Shown here: piece after piece, positions 33,447-41,933 of the stretch | Position numbering within the stretch: position 1 is the first letter of the stretch | Layout of the letters: each line of letters opens with the position of its first letter | Assembly: GCF_014193675.1 (NCBI RefSeq) | Contig: NZ_BLXZ01000002.1 | Span: 434,001-498,000, forward strand | DNA: 64,000 nt | Direction: 5' to 3' | Source: Geomonas limicola | Lineage (GTDB): Bacteria; Desulfobacterota; Desulfuromonadia; Geobacterales; Geobacteraceae | Notes under the pieces: generated by a model | What the model saw: only the letters and a program-made list of their open reading frames with translations | Told to the model about the DNA's origin: nothing | The model's database searches: none | Program-made: the position numbers and the translations under genes

Positions 33447-35336
33447 ATGACCAAACTACCAAAGGACCCCGGACCCGTTCAGGGTGGCGGGGCCATCGCC
33501 CAGCTGCTGGTCCAGGAAGGGGTGATCGGCGAAGATCAACTGGGCTATGCGCTGCGGGTACGCTCGAAGCTGGTCTCCAACAAGACCCTGCTGGACGTGC
33601 TGCAGGAGCTGGGCTACGTGACGCCGGAGCAGGTGGCGGCCACCCTGCGCAGGAACAGCATCTCCATCAGGATCGGCGATTTCCTCATCGAGCTCGGGCA
33701 TATTCGGGAGAGTGACCTGACCGCCGCGCTCAACCTCCAGAAGGAGGGGGTCGAGCGCAAGATGCTGGGGGACATCTTCGTCGAAAACGGCTTTATCGAC
33801 GAGCGCAAGTTCATCGAGGTGCTCTCCTTCCAGCTCGGGTTTCCCGTCGAGGAGCTGGAGTTCCGCAAGCTGGACCGCAAGCTGCTCGCCAAGGCCCCGT
33901 TTTCCACCTACCGCGAGCTGCAGTTCCTGCCGATTGCCGTCGAAGAGGGCGCGGTCACCGTGGTGTTCGCCAACCCACTGGAGCAGGGCTCACGCAGTGC
34001 AGCAGAGGGGCTCTTCGGCCGCAACCTCAAGCCTGCCATCTCCAGCCGGAAGTCGCTTTTGGCGGCCATCGCCAACGCCGAGCGCAGTGCCGGGAACGAG
34101 GAGGTGGGGGCCGACGAGAGCACCGTGGTCGGGATGATCAACAAGCTCTTCGACGATGCCATCACCGAGGAGGTGAGCGACATCCACATCGAGCCGCTCA
34201 AGGACCGGCTCCGGATCCGTTTCCGCCACGACGGCATCATGATCCCGCATATCGAGCTGCCGCTCGAGATCGCTCCGCAGCTCACCTCGCGCATCAAGGT
34301 GATGGCGCAGGCCGACATCGCCGAGAGGCGCCGCCACCAGGACGGCCGCATCCTCTACGACAGCCGCCAGCACGGCTTCACGCTTGATCTCAGGGTCTCC
34401 TTCTTCATCACCATCTTCGGCGAGAAGATCGTCTTGCGGCTCTTGAGCAAGAAAAAGGCGATCCTGGAGATCGGCCAGATCGGCATGGCGCCCAACATGC
34501 TGGACCGCTTCATCGGCGAGGCGCTGGACACCCCGAGCGGGGTCATGATCATCACCGGGCCGACCGGCAGCGGCAAGACCTCGACGCTCTACGGCTGCCT
34601 GGGCTACCTGAACAACGTGAACACCAGCATCATCACGGCCGAGGAGCCGGTCGAGTACGTCATCGAAGGGGTCTCCCAGTGCTCGATCAACTCGAAGATC
34701 GGGGTGACCTTCGAGGAGACGCTGCGCCACATCGTGCGCCAGGACCCCGACATCATCGTCCTGGGGGAGATCCGCGACTCCTTTTCGGCGGAGACCGCCA
34801 TCCAGGCGGCGCTCACCGGCCACAAGGTGCTCACCACCTTCCACACCGAGGACTCCATCGGGGGGCTCTTGCGCCTGATGAACATGCAGATCGAGGCGTT
34901 CTTGATCTCCTCCACGGTGGTCTCGGTGGTCGCCCAGCGTCTGTTGCGCCTGGTCTGCAACGACTGCGCGGAGCCCTACCTGCCGACCCCCATCGAGTAC
35001 ACCAAGCTGGGCTACACGGCAAAGGACCTGGGGAACGCGCGTTTCAGGATGGGCAGGGGGTGTAAGAAGTGCCGTTTTACCGGCTACCGGGGCAGGGTGG
35101 CGATTTTCGAGGTGCTGATCATGAACGAGGAGGTAAAGGAGGCCATCATGCAGCGCCGCTCCTCTTCCGAGATCCGGCGCCTGAGTATCGAGACCTCCGG
35201 GATGGTGTCGCTGTTCGAGGACGGGCTGGTGAAAGCGGCCAACGGCCTGGTTTCCATCCAGGAGGTGCTGCGCGATCTGCCGCGTATCGGCCGCCCCCGC
35301 CCGCTGGCTGAGTTGAAGAGGATTCTCGGGAGTTAG
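33447..35336 (+). CDS. PilB/GspE-family secretion or pilus-assembly ATPase
   Basis: 629 aa hexameric ATPase of type II secretion/type IV pilus systems. Two N-terminal MshEN/GspE-N modules (about 1-200) precede the ATPase core with Walker A GPTGSGKTST (Lys377), Asp box and Walker B region DPDIIVLGEIRD. Four cysteines in CNDC and CKKC form the metal site typical of GspE/PilB. No pilin, GspF or GspD gene is adjacent, so it is an orphan here; the HDOD gene follows after 37 bases. The ATG at 33447 lacks a strong RBS. Confidence 0.92.
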   Translation: MTKLPKDPGPVQGGGAIAQLLVQEGVIGEDQLGYALRVRSKLVSNKTLLDVLQELGYVTPEQVAATLRRNSISIRIGDFLIELGHIRESDLTAALNLQKEGVERKMLGDIFVENGFIDERKFIEVLSFQLGFPVEELEFRKLDRKLLAKAPFSTYRELQFLPIAVEEGAVTVVFANPLEQGSRSAAEGLFGRNLKPAISSRKSLLAAIANAERSAGNEEVGADESTVVGMINKLFDDAITEEVSDIHIEPLKDRLRIRFRHDGIMIPHIELPLEIAPQLTSRIKVMAQADIAERRRHQDGRILYDSRQHGFTLDLRVSFFITIFGEKIVLRLLSKKKAILEIGQIGMAPNMLDRFIGEALDTPSGVMIITGPTGSGKTSTLYGCLGYLNNVNTSIITAEEPVEYVIEGVSQCSINSKIGVTFEETLRHIVRQDPDIIVLGEIRDSFSAETAIQAALTGHKVLTTFHTEDSIGGLLRLMNMQIEAFLISSTVVSVVAQRLLRLVCNDCAEPYLPTPIEYTKLGYTAKDLGNARFRMGRGCKKCRFTGYRGRVAIFEVLIMNEEVKEAIMQRRSSSEIRRLSIETSGMVSLFEDGLVKAANGLVSIQEVLRDLPRIGRPRPLAELKRILGS

Positions 35337-35373
35337 GCCGGTCGAGAGCCGGTTTTGAAGGATACCCACCCCA

Positions 35374-36216
35374 ATGGCTGAAGAACGCTCCATAGTCGAA
35401 CACATCAAGGACCAGCTCTCCAGCGGGATCACCAGTGTACCGGTGTTCCACGCGGTAGCTCTCAAGCTTCAGCAGGTGCTGGGGCGCCCCAATTTCCGCC
35501 TCGAAGAGGTGAACCGGCTGATCAGTGCCGATCCCGGGTTGGTGAGCCAGGTGCTGCGGGTCGCGAACTCCTCCTACTACGCGGGCCTCAGCAAGGTCGG
35601 CACCATGCACGAGGCGATCGTCCGGCTGGGCTCCCGGGAGGTGGCCAGCATCGCCATGCTGGCCACCCAGCAGGACCAGTACCGCTCCGACGACCCGCGC
35701 TTCAACGCCATGATGCAGATCCTCTGGAAGCACGCCTTTTGCTGTGCGGTGGGGAGCAAGTGGCTGGCGCAGCGTACCGGGTACGACATGCTGGTCCAGG
35801 AGGCCTTTCTCGCCGGCCTTTTGCACGACATCGGCAACCTGTTCCTGTTGAAGCTGATGGAGCAGATCGGCAAGGCGCAGCAGCTGCCGGGGGGGCTGAA
35901 CCAGTCCATCATCAGCGAGGTGCTGGCCAGTATGCACGTCGAGCAGGGGTACCAGCTTTTGATGGCCTGGCACCTGCCGGAAGCGTACTGCACCGTGGTG
36001 GCAGGACACGAGGCGGAGCAGTGGGACCAGGGAAACCCCCTGCTGGCGATGGTCCGCCTGGCGGATCAAAGCTGCAAAAAACTGGGTATCGGCATGCACC
36101 GGGACCCGTCGCTGCACCTTTTCGGCAGTGCCGAGGCGCAGGTGCTGGGATTAAAGGAGATCGCCCTGGCCGAGCTGGAGATCGTGCTGGAGGACGCGCT
36201 GAAAAACCCGGTGTAG
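35374..36216 (+). CDS. HDOD domain protein
   Basis: 280 aa. An HD-related output domain with the pattern ISADPGLVSQVLRVANSSYY, typical of HDOD proteins, and AFLAGLLHDIGNLFL, which keeps an HD pair. HDOD proteins act in signalling, often with c-di-GMP, motility or secretion. Start MAEERSIVEHIKDQL after AAGG. The close spacing to the PilB/GspE ATPase gene suggests cotranscription and a regulatory link, which is inference. Confidence 0.9.
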   Translation: MAEERSIVEHIKDQLSSGITSVPVFHAVALKLQQVLGRPNFRLEEVNRLISADPGLVSQVLRVANSSYYAGLSKVGTMHEAIVRLGSREVASIAMLATQQDQYRSDDPRFNAMMQILWKHAFCCAVGSKWLAQRTGYDMLVQEAFLAGLLHDIGNLFLLKLMEQIGKAQQLPGGLNQSIISEVLASMHVEQGYQLLMAWHLPEAYCTVVAGHEAEQWDQGNPLLAMVRLADQSCKKLGIGMHRDPSLHLFGSAEAQVLGLKEIALAELEIVLEDALKNPV

Positions 36217-36291
36217 CGGGGAAGCTCAGGTTGCCGCGGGAGACGCGGGCATATTGGGCTCCACGCGACCTCAGGATGGAAAAAACCGTTA

Positions 36292-36756
36292 CTACCAGTT
36301 CCGGTAGGGGGAGCTGACCAGGCTGGCGTTCGAGTAGCGCCCATCGTCGCTCACCTCGGGGCCGGCCCAGGAAGGGAGTTCCACCTGCTGGTCCTCGGAG
36401 TCGAGCTCGACCTCGGCCAGGACCAGCCCCTCGTTCTCACCGGAGAAGACATCGATCTCCCAGGTGAGCCCCGCGTGGGGCACCTCGTAGCGCACCTTCT
36501 CGATCAGGGGACGCAGGCAGAGCTTGAAGAGCTTCTCGGCGTCGGCGAGCGGGATCGGGTACTCGAATTCCGGCGCCGAAATCCCCTGCCGCTCACCTTT
36601 GATGGTGAGCACCCCCTGGGTCCCTTTCACGCGGACCCGGACCACGCGACCCCGCTCGGTGCTCAGGTACCCCTGCCGGTACGCGGTCCCCTGGTCTGCG
36701 GCGGCCCGCCAGGAATCGTCCTTTACCAGGAACTTCCGCTCGATCTCTTGTGCCAT
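36292..36756 (-). CDS. CYTH domain protein (triphosphate tunnel metalloenzyme)
   Basis: 154 aa. The opening MAQEIERKFLV contains the defining ExExK motif (Glu4, Glu6, Lys8). Alternating basic and acidic strands (RVRVKG, LTIKGE, WEIDVFSGENEGLVLAEVEL) complete the tunnel fold. Bacterial relatives hydrolyse inorganic triphosphate or act on nucleotide phosphates; the substrate here is not known. ATG at 36756 follows AGGAGG. It is convergent with the HDOD gene. Confidence 0.93.
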   Translation of the reverse strand: MAQEIERKFLVKDDSWRAAADQGTAYRQGYLSTERGRVVRVRVKGTQGVLTIKGERQGISAPEFEYPIPLADAEKLFKLCLRPLIEKVRYEVPHAGLTWEIDVFSGENEGLVLAEVELDSEDQQVELPSWAGPEVSDDGRYSNASLVSSPYRNW

Positions 36757-36855
36757 CTGGCACCTCCTATCCTGCACTGGTGATCAGCTAACTGTCTGTG
36801 ATAAGATGTAAATGTAACAGGTGGCGTCAAATAGGACCTGCTTTATCTTTTTTGC

Positions 36856-36884
36856 TTGACGAGCAGCACCGGAAAAGGTAAAGT
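36856..36884 (+). promoter_or_regulatory. sigma70-type promoter of small transcription unit
   Basis: TTGACG (36856-36861), 17-bp spacer, TAAAGT (36879-36884). It would start RNA near 36891, about 30 bases before the 20-codon ORF. Confidence 0.65.
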
Positions 36885-36920
36885 CCATCCAACGCCACCT
36901 TACGAAAGGAGATTACGCCG

Positions 36921-36983
36921 ATGTGGACCGCTAGATTCCGTATTCGTCCTGTTTCGCACTGCAAGGAAGGTTGCAGTCTGTAG
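36921..36983 (+). CDS. 20-residue peptide, possible leader or small RNA-borne ORF
   Basis: ATG to TAG encodes MWTARFRIRPVSHCKEGCSL. AAAGGAG (36905-36911) is nine bases ahead of the ATG, an excellent ribosome-binding site. The peptide is basic with a CxxxC (Cys14, Cys18) at the end. It lies between a good promoter and a strong terminator, and its last codons are part of a hairpin. It could be a regulatory leader peptide for the downstream dehydrogenase gene, a small secreted/modified peptide, or an ORF on a small RNA. No family recognised. Confidence 0.6.
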   Translation: MWTARFRIRPVSHCKEGCSL

Positions 36984-37006
36984 CCCGTCAAGTCACATTG
37001 ACGGGC
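36958..37006 (+). ncRNA. consecutive hairpins of leader-like or small RNA
   Basis: ACTGCAA (36958-36964), loop GGAAGG, TTGCAGT (36971-36977). Then GCCCGTCAA (36983-36991), loop GTCACA, TTGACGGGC (36998-37006). The first loop exposes a GGA motif of the type bound by CsrA. Together with the terminator at 37023 the RNA would be about 160 nt. Confidence 0.5.
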
Positions 37007-37022
37007 GGCGCAAGTGAACCCG

Positions 37023-37050
37023 AAGCCCCCGTACCACACGGGGGCTTTTT
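37023..37050 (+). terminator. terminator of the 36856-37050 unit
   Basis: AAGCCCCCGT, loop ACCAC, ACGGGGGCTT then TTT. Ten-bp stem with T-tract. It separates the small ORF from the dehydrogenase promoter. Confidence 0.9.
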
Positions 37051-37070
37051 GCGTTTGGGGCACACGGGTT

Positions 37071-37098
37071 TTGACGCCGACGGAAGCGTTGGTATAGT
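37071..37098 (+). promoter_or_regulatory. promoter of the SDR gene
   Basis: TTGACG (37071-37076), 16-bp spacer, TATAGT (37093-37098) with an extended TGG just before the -10. The gene starts 52 bases downstream. Confidence 0.75.
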
Positions 37099-37149
37099 AA
37101 CGGGCGCCCCGGCGCTTAAGCCGGCGAGCCCGCCCTCAAGGAGGAGCAC

Positions 37150-37902
37150 ATGAAGATAGCACTGATAACCGGCGGCAGCCGCGGCCTGGGCCGCAACATC
37201 GCCCTGCATCTCGCCCAAAAGGGGGTCGACGTCATCCTCACCTACCACAGCCGGGAGGCCGAGGCGCAGGACACGGTGCGACAGATCGAGGGGGTCGGGT
37301 GCAAGGCGGTGGCCCTGCAGCTCGACGTGGCACAGCACGCGCTCTACCCCGCTTTCGCCGGGCAGGTCAAAAAAGTCCTGGCGGAGACCTGGCAGCGGGA
37401 TGATTTCGACTACCTGGTCAACAACGCCGGTTTCGGCGTCTGGTCGCGGTTCATGGAGACCAGCGAGGAGCAGTTCGACCAGTTGGTGAACGTGCACCTG
37501 AAGGCCGCCTTTTTCCTCTCCCAGAAATTGCTGCCCATCATGAAAAACGGCGGCAGCATCGTGAACATCTCCTCGGGGCTGGCCCGCTTCTCACTCCCCG
37601 GCTACTCGGCTTACGGCTCTTTGAAGGCGGCCATGGACGCCCTGAGCCGCTACATGGCCGTGGAACTGGGCGAGCGGCAGATCACAGTGAACTCGCTTGC
37701 CCCCGGCGCCATCGAGACCGATTTCGGCGGTGGCGTGGTGCGTGACAACCCGGAAGTGAACGCCGGCATCGCGGCGCAGACCGCGCTGGGGAGGGTGGGG
37801 CTCCCGGACGACATCGGCGCGGCGGTTGCGGCCCTCTTGTCCGACGACTGCCGGTGGATCAACGGCCAGCGCATCGAGGCCTCGGGCGGCATCCATCTCT
37901 AG
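37150..37902 (+). CDS. Short-chain dehydrogenase/reductase
   Basis: 250 aa classical SDR. The cofactor motif TGGSRGLGRN is at residues 8-17, NNAG near 94, the catalytic Ser in VNISSGLARF, and YxxxK as YGSLK (Tyr about 157). The Arg after the cofactor loop suggests NADPH preference. The C-terminal WINGQRIEASGGIHL is typical of FabG-like enzymes. RBS AAGGAGG. The substrate is not predictable; FabG-like 3-oxoacyl reduction is one possibility. Confidence 0.93.
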   Translation: MKIALITGGSRGLGRNIALHLAQKGVDVILTYHSREAEAQDTVRQIEGVGCKAVALQLDVAQHALYPAFAGQVKKVLAETWQRDDFDYLVNNAGFGVWSRFMETSEEQFDQLVNVHLKAAFFLSQKLLPIMKNGGSIVNISSGLARFSLPGYSAYGSLKAAMDALSRYMAVELGERQITVNSLAPGAIETDFGGGVVRDNPEVNAGIAAQTALGRVGLPDDIGAAVAALLSDDCRWINGQRIEASGGIHL

Positions 37903-37925
37903 GCCCTAAGCAGCGTCGCAGAAAC

Positions 37926-37978
37926 GTTCAGCCTTCCCCTCCACCTGGGATGTCTTTTGGTGGAAAGGAAGGCTGAAC
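37926..37978. repeat. long inverted repeat between convergent genes
   Basis: GTTCAGCCTTCC and GGAAGGCTGAAC (12-bp arms) enclose inner arms TCCACC/GGTGGA. No T-tract follows, so it is a strong hairpin rather than a canonical terminator; it may end both the SDR and peptidase transcripts. Confidence 0.6.
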
Positions 37979-38010
37979 TGTTGGTACCGCGCAAGGCTTC
38001 CCGCGTTGCG

Positions 38011-38916
38011 CTAGGGCCTCAGCCGGGCCAGGTCCAGCACGGCGCCGGTTGCGGCGCGACAGACCTGCGCCGCGAAATCGAGGTTCAGGGTCTCCAGCGT
38101 GTCGCTCGGCTCGTGGTAGTGGGGACTGCGGAAATTGGTGGTATCGGTGAGCATGAGGGCCGGGTAGCCGCGATCCCAGAAGGGGGAATGGTCGGAGCGC
38201 CGGGTATCCGGGAACGGCTCTCCGTTGCCGGGGACCACCATCAACAGGTAGGGGAGCTCGATTCCGGGTGCCTGTGCCGCGGCAACGTAGGTCTCGGCGA
38301 GTTCACGCGAGCGCTCGTTGGCCACCACCGCGATGAAATCCCCCACCTCGGAGACCTGGACCGGCAATCCCGGGGGCGCCTGCTGCACCAGGCCGGGGCC
38401 CGCATAGCCGATCGATTCCAGCACCAGCACCCCCGCTATCTGCCACGCTTCGCCCACGGCCAGCTCGGCCAGCGCCTTACTCCCCATGAGCCCGGTTTCG
38501 CGGTTGCCGGTGATCTGGTTCTCCTCGAGGCAGACCGCGACGAACTGCAGGGTACGCTCAAAGCTCGCTCCGGCCAGCCGGCGGGCGATCTCCAGCAGGC
38601 CGGCCGTCCCCGAGGCGTTGTCGTCGGCACCGGGGGAGTTCGCCACGGTGTCGTAGTGCGCCACCACGAGGACCCGCTCCTCGGGACACCCGATCCCCGG
38701 CAAGGTAGCAACGATGTTGCGGAACATCCGGTCGTGGGCCGGGAAGAGCTGCTCGCTCACCTGGTACCCCAGGGCGGTAAGTTCACGGGCCGCGTAGTCG
38801 GCCGCCCGCTCCAGGGCCTCCGGTGCCGCCAACGGATGGCGCACCCCCTCGAGCGCCACGATGTGCCTGCCAATCCGCTCGCTCCACCCTTCGGGCGCGA
38901 GAATCCCCTGCGTCAT
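38011..38916 (-). CDS. M28-family zinc aminopeptidase-like protein
   Basis: 301 aa. Metal ligands and catalytic residues fit M28: VVAHYDT (His87, Asp89), GADDNASG (Asp98), CLEEN (Glu131/132) and SPHYHEPSDT near the C-terminus. There is no signal peptide, so a cytosolic location is likely, unlike many secreted M28 enzymes. RBS GGAGGG precedes the ATG. It lies 39 bases after the TraB/ChaN-like gene on the same strand and may be the last gene of that series. Confidence 0.9.
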   Translation of the reverse strand: MTQGILAPEGWSERIGRHIVALEGVRHPLAAPEALERAADYAARELTALGYQVSEQLFPAHDRMFRNIVATLPGIGCPEERVLVVAHYDTVANSPGADDNASGTAGLLEIARRLAGASFERTLQFVAVCLEENQITGNRETGLMGSKALAELAVGEAWQIAGVLVLESIGYAGPGLVQQAPPGLPVQVSEVGDFIAVVANERSRELAETYVAAAQAPGIELPYLLMVVPGNGEPFPDTRRSDHSPFWDRGYPALMLTDTTNFRSPHYHEPSDTLETLNLDFAAQVCRAATGAVLDLARLRP

Positions 38917-38955
38917 GTACTCCCTCCTCGATACGCCCGAAATCGGGCCAGTAAA

Positions 38956-40911
38956 TTACCAGATATAGTCCTTGGCGAGCTCCCGCTTGTCCTTGCCGAA
39001 CAGCACGTGGAACACGCGCAGCTTCTTGAGCCGCACCGGGGAGAGGCTCCCCAGCGGCAGGTAGACGATCCGCTTGCCGATCCGCCCGGCGTACTGCTTC
39101 AGGTAGCTCCTGGGCGGGTGCGCCGCGACGTAGACCACGTCCTTTTCCAGCGAGTAGTCAAGCGCCGCCAGGAGGAGCACCTCGGCCTTGGTGAAGTCGC
39201 CCCGGTAGTCGGGATCGCTCCAGACGTCGTACAGGCGGCGCGGCGGGTAGCTGAGCAGGAATCCGCCGTACTCGCAGCGCGAGATCCCCGGGCCGACGAT
39301 GTGGTCCGTCGGGGGGGTGGCGAAAAACGCCATGTCCGATTCCTGCTGGTGCTCGCCGAGCCAGGTCATGCAGTAGGGGAAGCGCTCGCCGCCGGCGTCC
39401 TCGTCGAAGACCACCACGATGCAGCCGATCCCGCCGCGCAGGCGCCGGTTCTCCCGGACGTAGATCTTCCCCTCGTGCAGGTTCCTGAGCGTCTCGCGCA
39501 TGTCGATGCCGTCCAGCATCGAGGTGGAGAACGGCTCGCTGCGCCCCTGCTCTTCGCTTAACTGGACGACCCCCCTGCGCTTCAGGTCGCGCCCGTACTC
39601 CTCGATCGCCAGGTCTTCCGGGGGATAGGAGCAGATCGAGGGATCGTCGAACCCCTCCAGCCATTCGCCGGGGGCACGCTCCTTTTTCCTGTTCAGCATC
39701 TTCACCAGGGAGCGTCCCTTGGTGCGTTGCGGCTCCCTGGGGCGGAAGCGGATACGCCGGGTGGCGGACCAGAGGTCGGCGGCGGAGAGCCTCAGCGTCG
39801 GGAGGTCGCTCGACTCACGCTGCCAGGGGTAGTGCGCGGCCAACCGGAAGAAGGCATAGGCGAAGTTGTCGTCCAGGCAGCTGCGGGCCGCGGCAAGCAT
39901 CTGGAACAGGTCGGGGAGCAGCCGGCGCGTCACCAGTGCGTAGTTGCGGGCAAAGCGGAAGAAGGCGCGCTTCTGCCAGTGCTGCACCCGGTCGCCGGTC
40001 TCCTGGCGGTAGTGGCGCGCGGACTCCAGGAAGAGCCGCAGCATGATCTTCTGCCGGTCGGGCAACTCCCCCTCGGGCCCCAGGCGCCGCGCGCTGCGCT
40101 GGACCGATTCGGCGAGCACCGTCTCCTCGCGGATCTTACGCTTGCCGCCGCTGAGGAGCTCGAAGGCGTGGAAGCTCTTGCGCAGCGAGGGGCCGCCCTG
40201 CGCCGGCTCCGGTGGCAGGGGGGTACGCCGCGTCTCGTAGAGCGCGCTCAGGAAGGGGTACTCGGCGAGCACCTCCTGGCAGCATTCCGGGTGCAGGTTG
40301 GCGACCTCCACCCCGGCGCGCCGGGCCCGCACCAGGGGCTGGGCCAGGGGGCTTGCGTAGAATCCGCGGATCCGCTCCAGGTGGGCCATACCGCAGATGA
40401 AGAGGATCCGGGAGTGCTCCCGGGAGAGCTGCTGGAGCCGGTAGGCCATGGCCTTTTCCCGGCGCAGGTCCTCAGCCGCCGGGGGGATCACCCGGTAGCT
40501 TGCGGCCACCTCGCGGTAGAAGGGCTCCAGCCCGATGCGCTGGACGGCGTAGGGGTCGGGGAGCGGCTCGTCGTGGGCCGGGTAGGCGTCCAGGTCCGCG
40601 TCGACCAGGAAGAGGGGGATGTTAAGCTCGAGCGCCAGGCGTGCCCCCTCCACCAGCGGATCGGCAGGCTCGACGATCAGGTAGACGCTCTGCTCCTGGG
40701 TGGGGTAGGAGAGTACCGAGATCTCGGGGAGGCGCCGCACGGCGCGCTGAAAGGGAGCCTCCAGGGTGCTGGGGAGTTCCAGGGCGATGCAGTCGGGCTT
40801 AAGCGCCTGAACCGCCTCGCGCACCAGGTGGGCGAACTCCATGCGGTAGTGCAGGACGGGGAGGGCGTGGACCGGCCCGAAGGTTTCCAGGTACAAGAGC
40901 TCGGGCATCAC
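38956..40911 (-). CDS. TraB/ChaN-fold-like protein of unknown function, MoxR partner
   Basis: 651 aa, no signal peptide or clear membrane helix. The N-terminal third (ETFGPVHALPVLHYRMEF, KPDCIALELPST, ILFICGMAHLERI) resembles the TraB/PrgY/ChaN (TIKI-like) fold, with the GxxH...ExP...GxxH histidines and glutamate expected of a metal hydrolase. The remaining 400 residues are helical, with a final domain (GGIGCIVVVFDEDAGG; VVYVAAHPPRS) I cannot assign. It starts 11 bases after the MoxR ATPase gene. Such proteins are seen with MoxR ATPases and von Willebrand factor A genes; no VWA gene is in this window. Function is open. Confidence 0.7.
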   Translation of the reverse strand: MMPELLYLETFGPVHALPVLHYRMEFAHLVREAVQALKPDCIALELPSTLEAPFQRAVRRLPEISVLSYPTQEQSVYLIVEPADPLVEGARLALELNIPLFLVDADLDAYPAHDEPLPDPYAVQRIGLEPFYREVAASYRVIPPAAEDLRREKAMAYRLQQLSREHSRILFICGMAHLERIRGFYASPLAQPLVRARRAGVEVANLHPECCQEVLAEYPFLSALYETRRTPLPPEPAQGGPSLRKSFHAFELLSGGKRKIREETVLAESVQRSARRLGPEGELPDRQKIMLRLFLESARHYRQETGDRVQHWQKRAFFRFARNYALVTRRLLPDLFQMLAAARSCLDDNFAYAFFRLAAHYPWQRESSDLPTLRLSAADLWSATRRIRFRPREPQRTKGRSLVKMLNRKKERAPGEWLEGFDDPSICSYPPEDLAIEEYGRDLKRRGVVQLSEEQGRSEPFSTSMLDGIDMRETLRNLHEGKIYVRENRRLRGGIGCIVVVFDEDAGGERFPYCMTWLGEHQQESDMAFFATPPTDHIVGPGISRCEYGGFLLSYPPRRLYDVWSDPDYRGDFTKAEVLLLAALDYSLEKDVVYVAAHPPRSYLKQYAGRIGKRIVYLPLGSLSPVRLKKLRVFHVLFGKDKRELAKDYIW

Positions 40912-40921
40912 GCGCTCCGGA

Positions 40922-41740
40922 TCACTTGAGATAGCGGAGCGCCTCGTCGCCCAGTATGCGGGAGACCGCCAGCGGCAGGAGTTCGCGCGGGTCCTTGAGG
41001 GTCGCAGTCATCATCTTCAATGCGTAGCGGGCGATGTTGATCCCGTCGCGCACCGAGTAGGGCTCGTCGGCGGCGTGGCCGCGCTGCAGGAACTCCACCA
41101 CGTAGGAAAGGATCGCGCTGCTCGCGAAGGGGAGGTTCTCCTTCAGGATGGCGAGCTCCTCGTCGGCCTGCGGGAAGTCGATGTAGAGCTGGGGCTGCAG
41201 CCGGGAGTGGATGTACTCGGGGACCTCGAAGGTGGAGGAGTCCTCGTTCATGGTGACCACGATGCGGAAGTCGGGGTGCGCCTTCACCCGCAGGCCGGTG
41301 ATGATCGATTCCACGTAGCGCCTGTCGTCGAGAAGCGGCGCGAGGGAGGCCCAGGCCTTCTCGCTCATCCGGTTCCCCTCGTCGAGGATGAGCACACCCC
41401 CCTGGAGCATGGCGGAGACCAGTGAGGAGGCGGCGTACTGGATGGCGCCGGTCGGGCCGATCACGGGGGTGATGATCAGGTCTTCGGGGCGGGTGTCCAT
41501 GGTGGCCTGGAAGAGGTAGACCGGGCGCCCGAGTCGCTTTGCGGCCGCGTAGCCCAGGGTCGTCTTGCCGACCCCCGGTTTGCCGATCAGGCGCGGGTTG
41601 AAGGGGAGGTCGCGCTCGTCGATCACCATCCAGGCCGCCAGAAGCTGCCTGAGGATCTCCTCGTCGCCCACCCAGTTAAGCGGCAGCTCGATGGGGTTCG
41701 CCAGGGTGAGCGCGATGCCGTCTAAGGTGATGGTCTGCAT
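40922..41740 (-). CDS. MoxR-type AAA+ ATPase
   Basis: 272 aa. Walker A GKPGVGKT (53-60), Walker B GVLILDEGNRM (Asp120, Glu121) and the sensor-1 segment FRIVVTMNE define a MoxR/AAA_5 ATPase. MoxR proteins act as chaperones that mature or activate partner proteins, usually with VWA-domain adaptors. Here the immediate downstream partner is the TraB/ChaN-like protein, and the upstream neighbour is a Cys4 mini-protein 13 bases away. Tight spacing suggests one operon. Confidence 0.92.
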   Translation of the reverse strand: MQTITLDGIALTLANPIELPLNWVGDEEILRQLLAAWMVIDERDLPFNPRLIGKPGVGKTTLGYAAAKRLGRPVYLFQATMDTRPEDLIITPVIGPTGAIQYAASSLVSAMLQGGVLILDEGNRMSEKAWASLAPLLDDRRYVESIITGLRVKAHPDFRIVVTMNEDSSTFEVPEYIHSRLQPQLYIDFPQADEELAILKENLPFASSAILSYVVEFLQRGHAADEPYSVRDGINIARYALKMMTATLKDPRELLPLAVSRILGDEALRYLK

Positions 41741-41753
41741 AAAAGGTTCGCCT

Positions 41754-41933
41754 CTAGGTATTGAACTCGTGGTTGTACATCATGGAGAGCCGGGCCCGGT
41801 TCTCCAGGCAGCTCTGGCAGAGCTCTCCGGCGTCCTTCCAGAGCTCCTCGGCGAGCCACTCCCCCGCCTCGCCGTAGAGCGAGCGCGGTGCGTTCTCGTC
41901 GAATTCCGCCTTGCAGATGCTGCAGGTTTTCAT
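41754..41933 (-). CDS. 59-aa CxxC...CxxC mini-protein
   Basis: Starts [19 protein letters not shown]; Cys4/Cys7 and Cys39/Cys42 form two CxxC knuckles, likely a single zinc site. The middle is acidic and helical. Its ATG overlaps the hemH stop (ATGA), so it is translationally coupled to ferrochelatase, and the MoxR gene follows closely. No family name recognised. Unrelated in spacing to the other two 59-aa Cys proteins in this window. Confidence 0.8.
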   Translation of the reverse strand: MKTCSICKAEFDENAPRSLYGEAGEWLAEELWKDAGELCQSCLENRARLSMMYNHEFNT

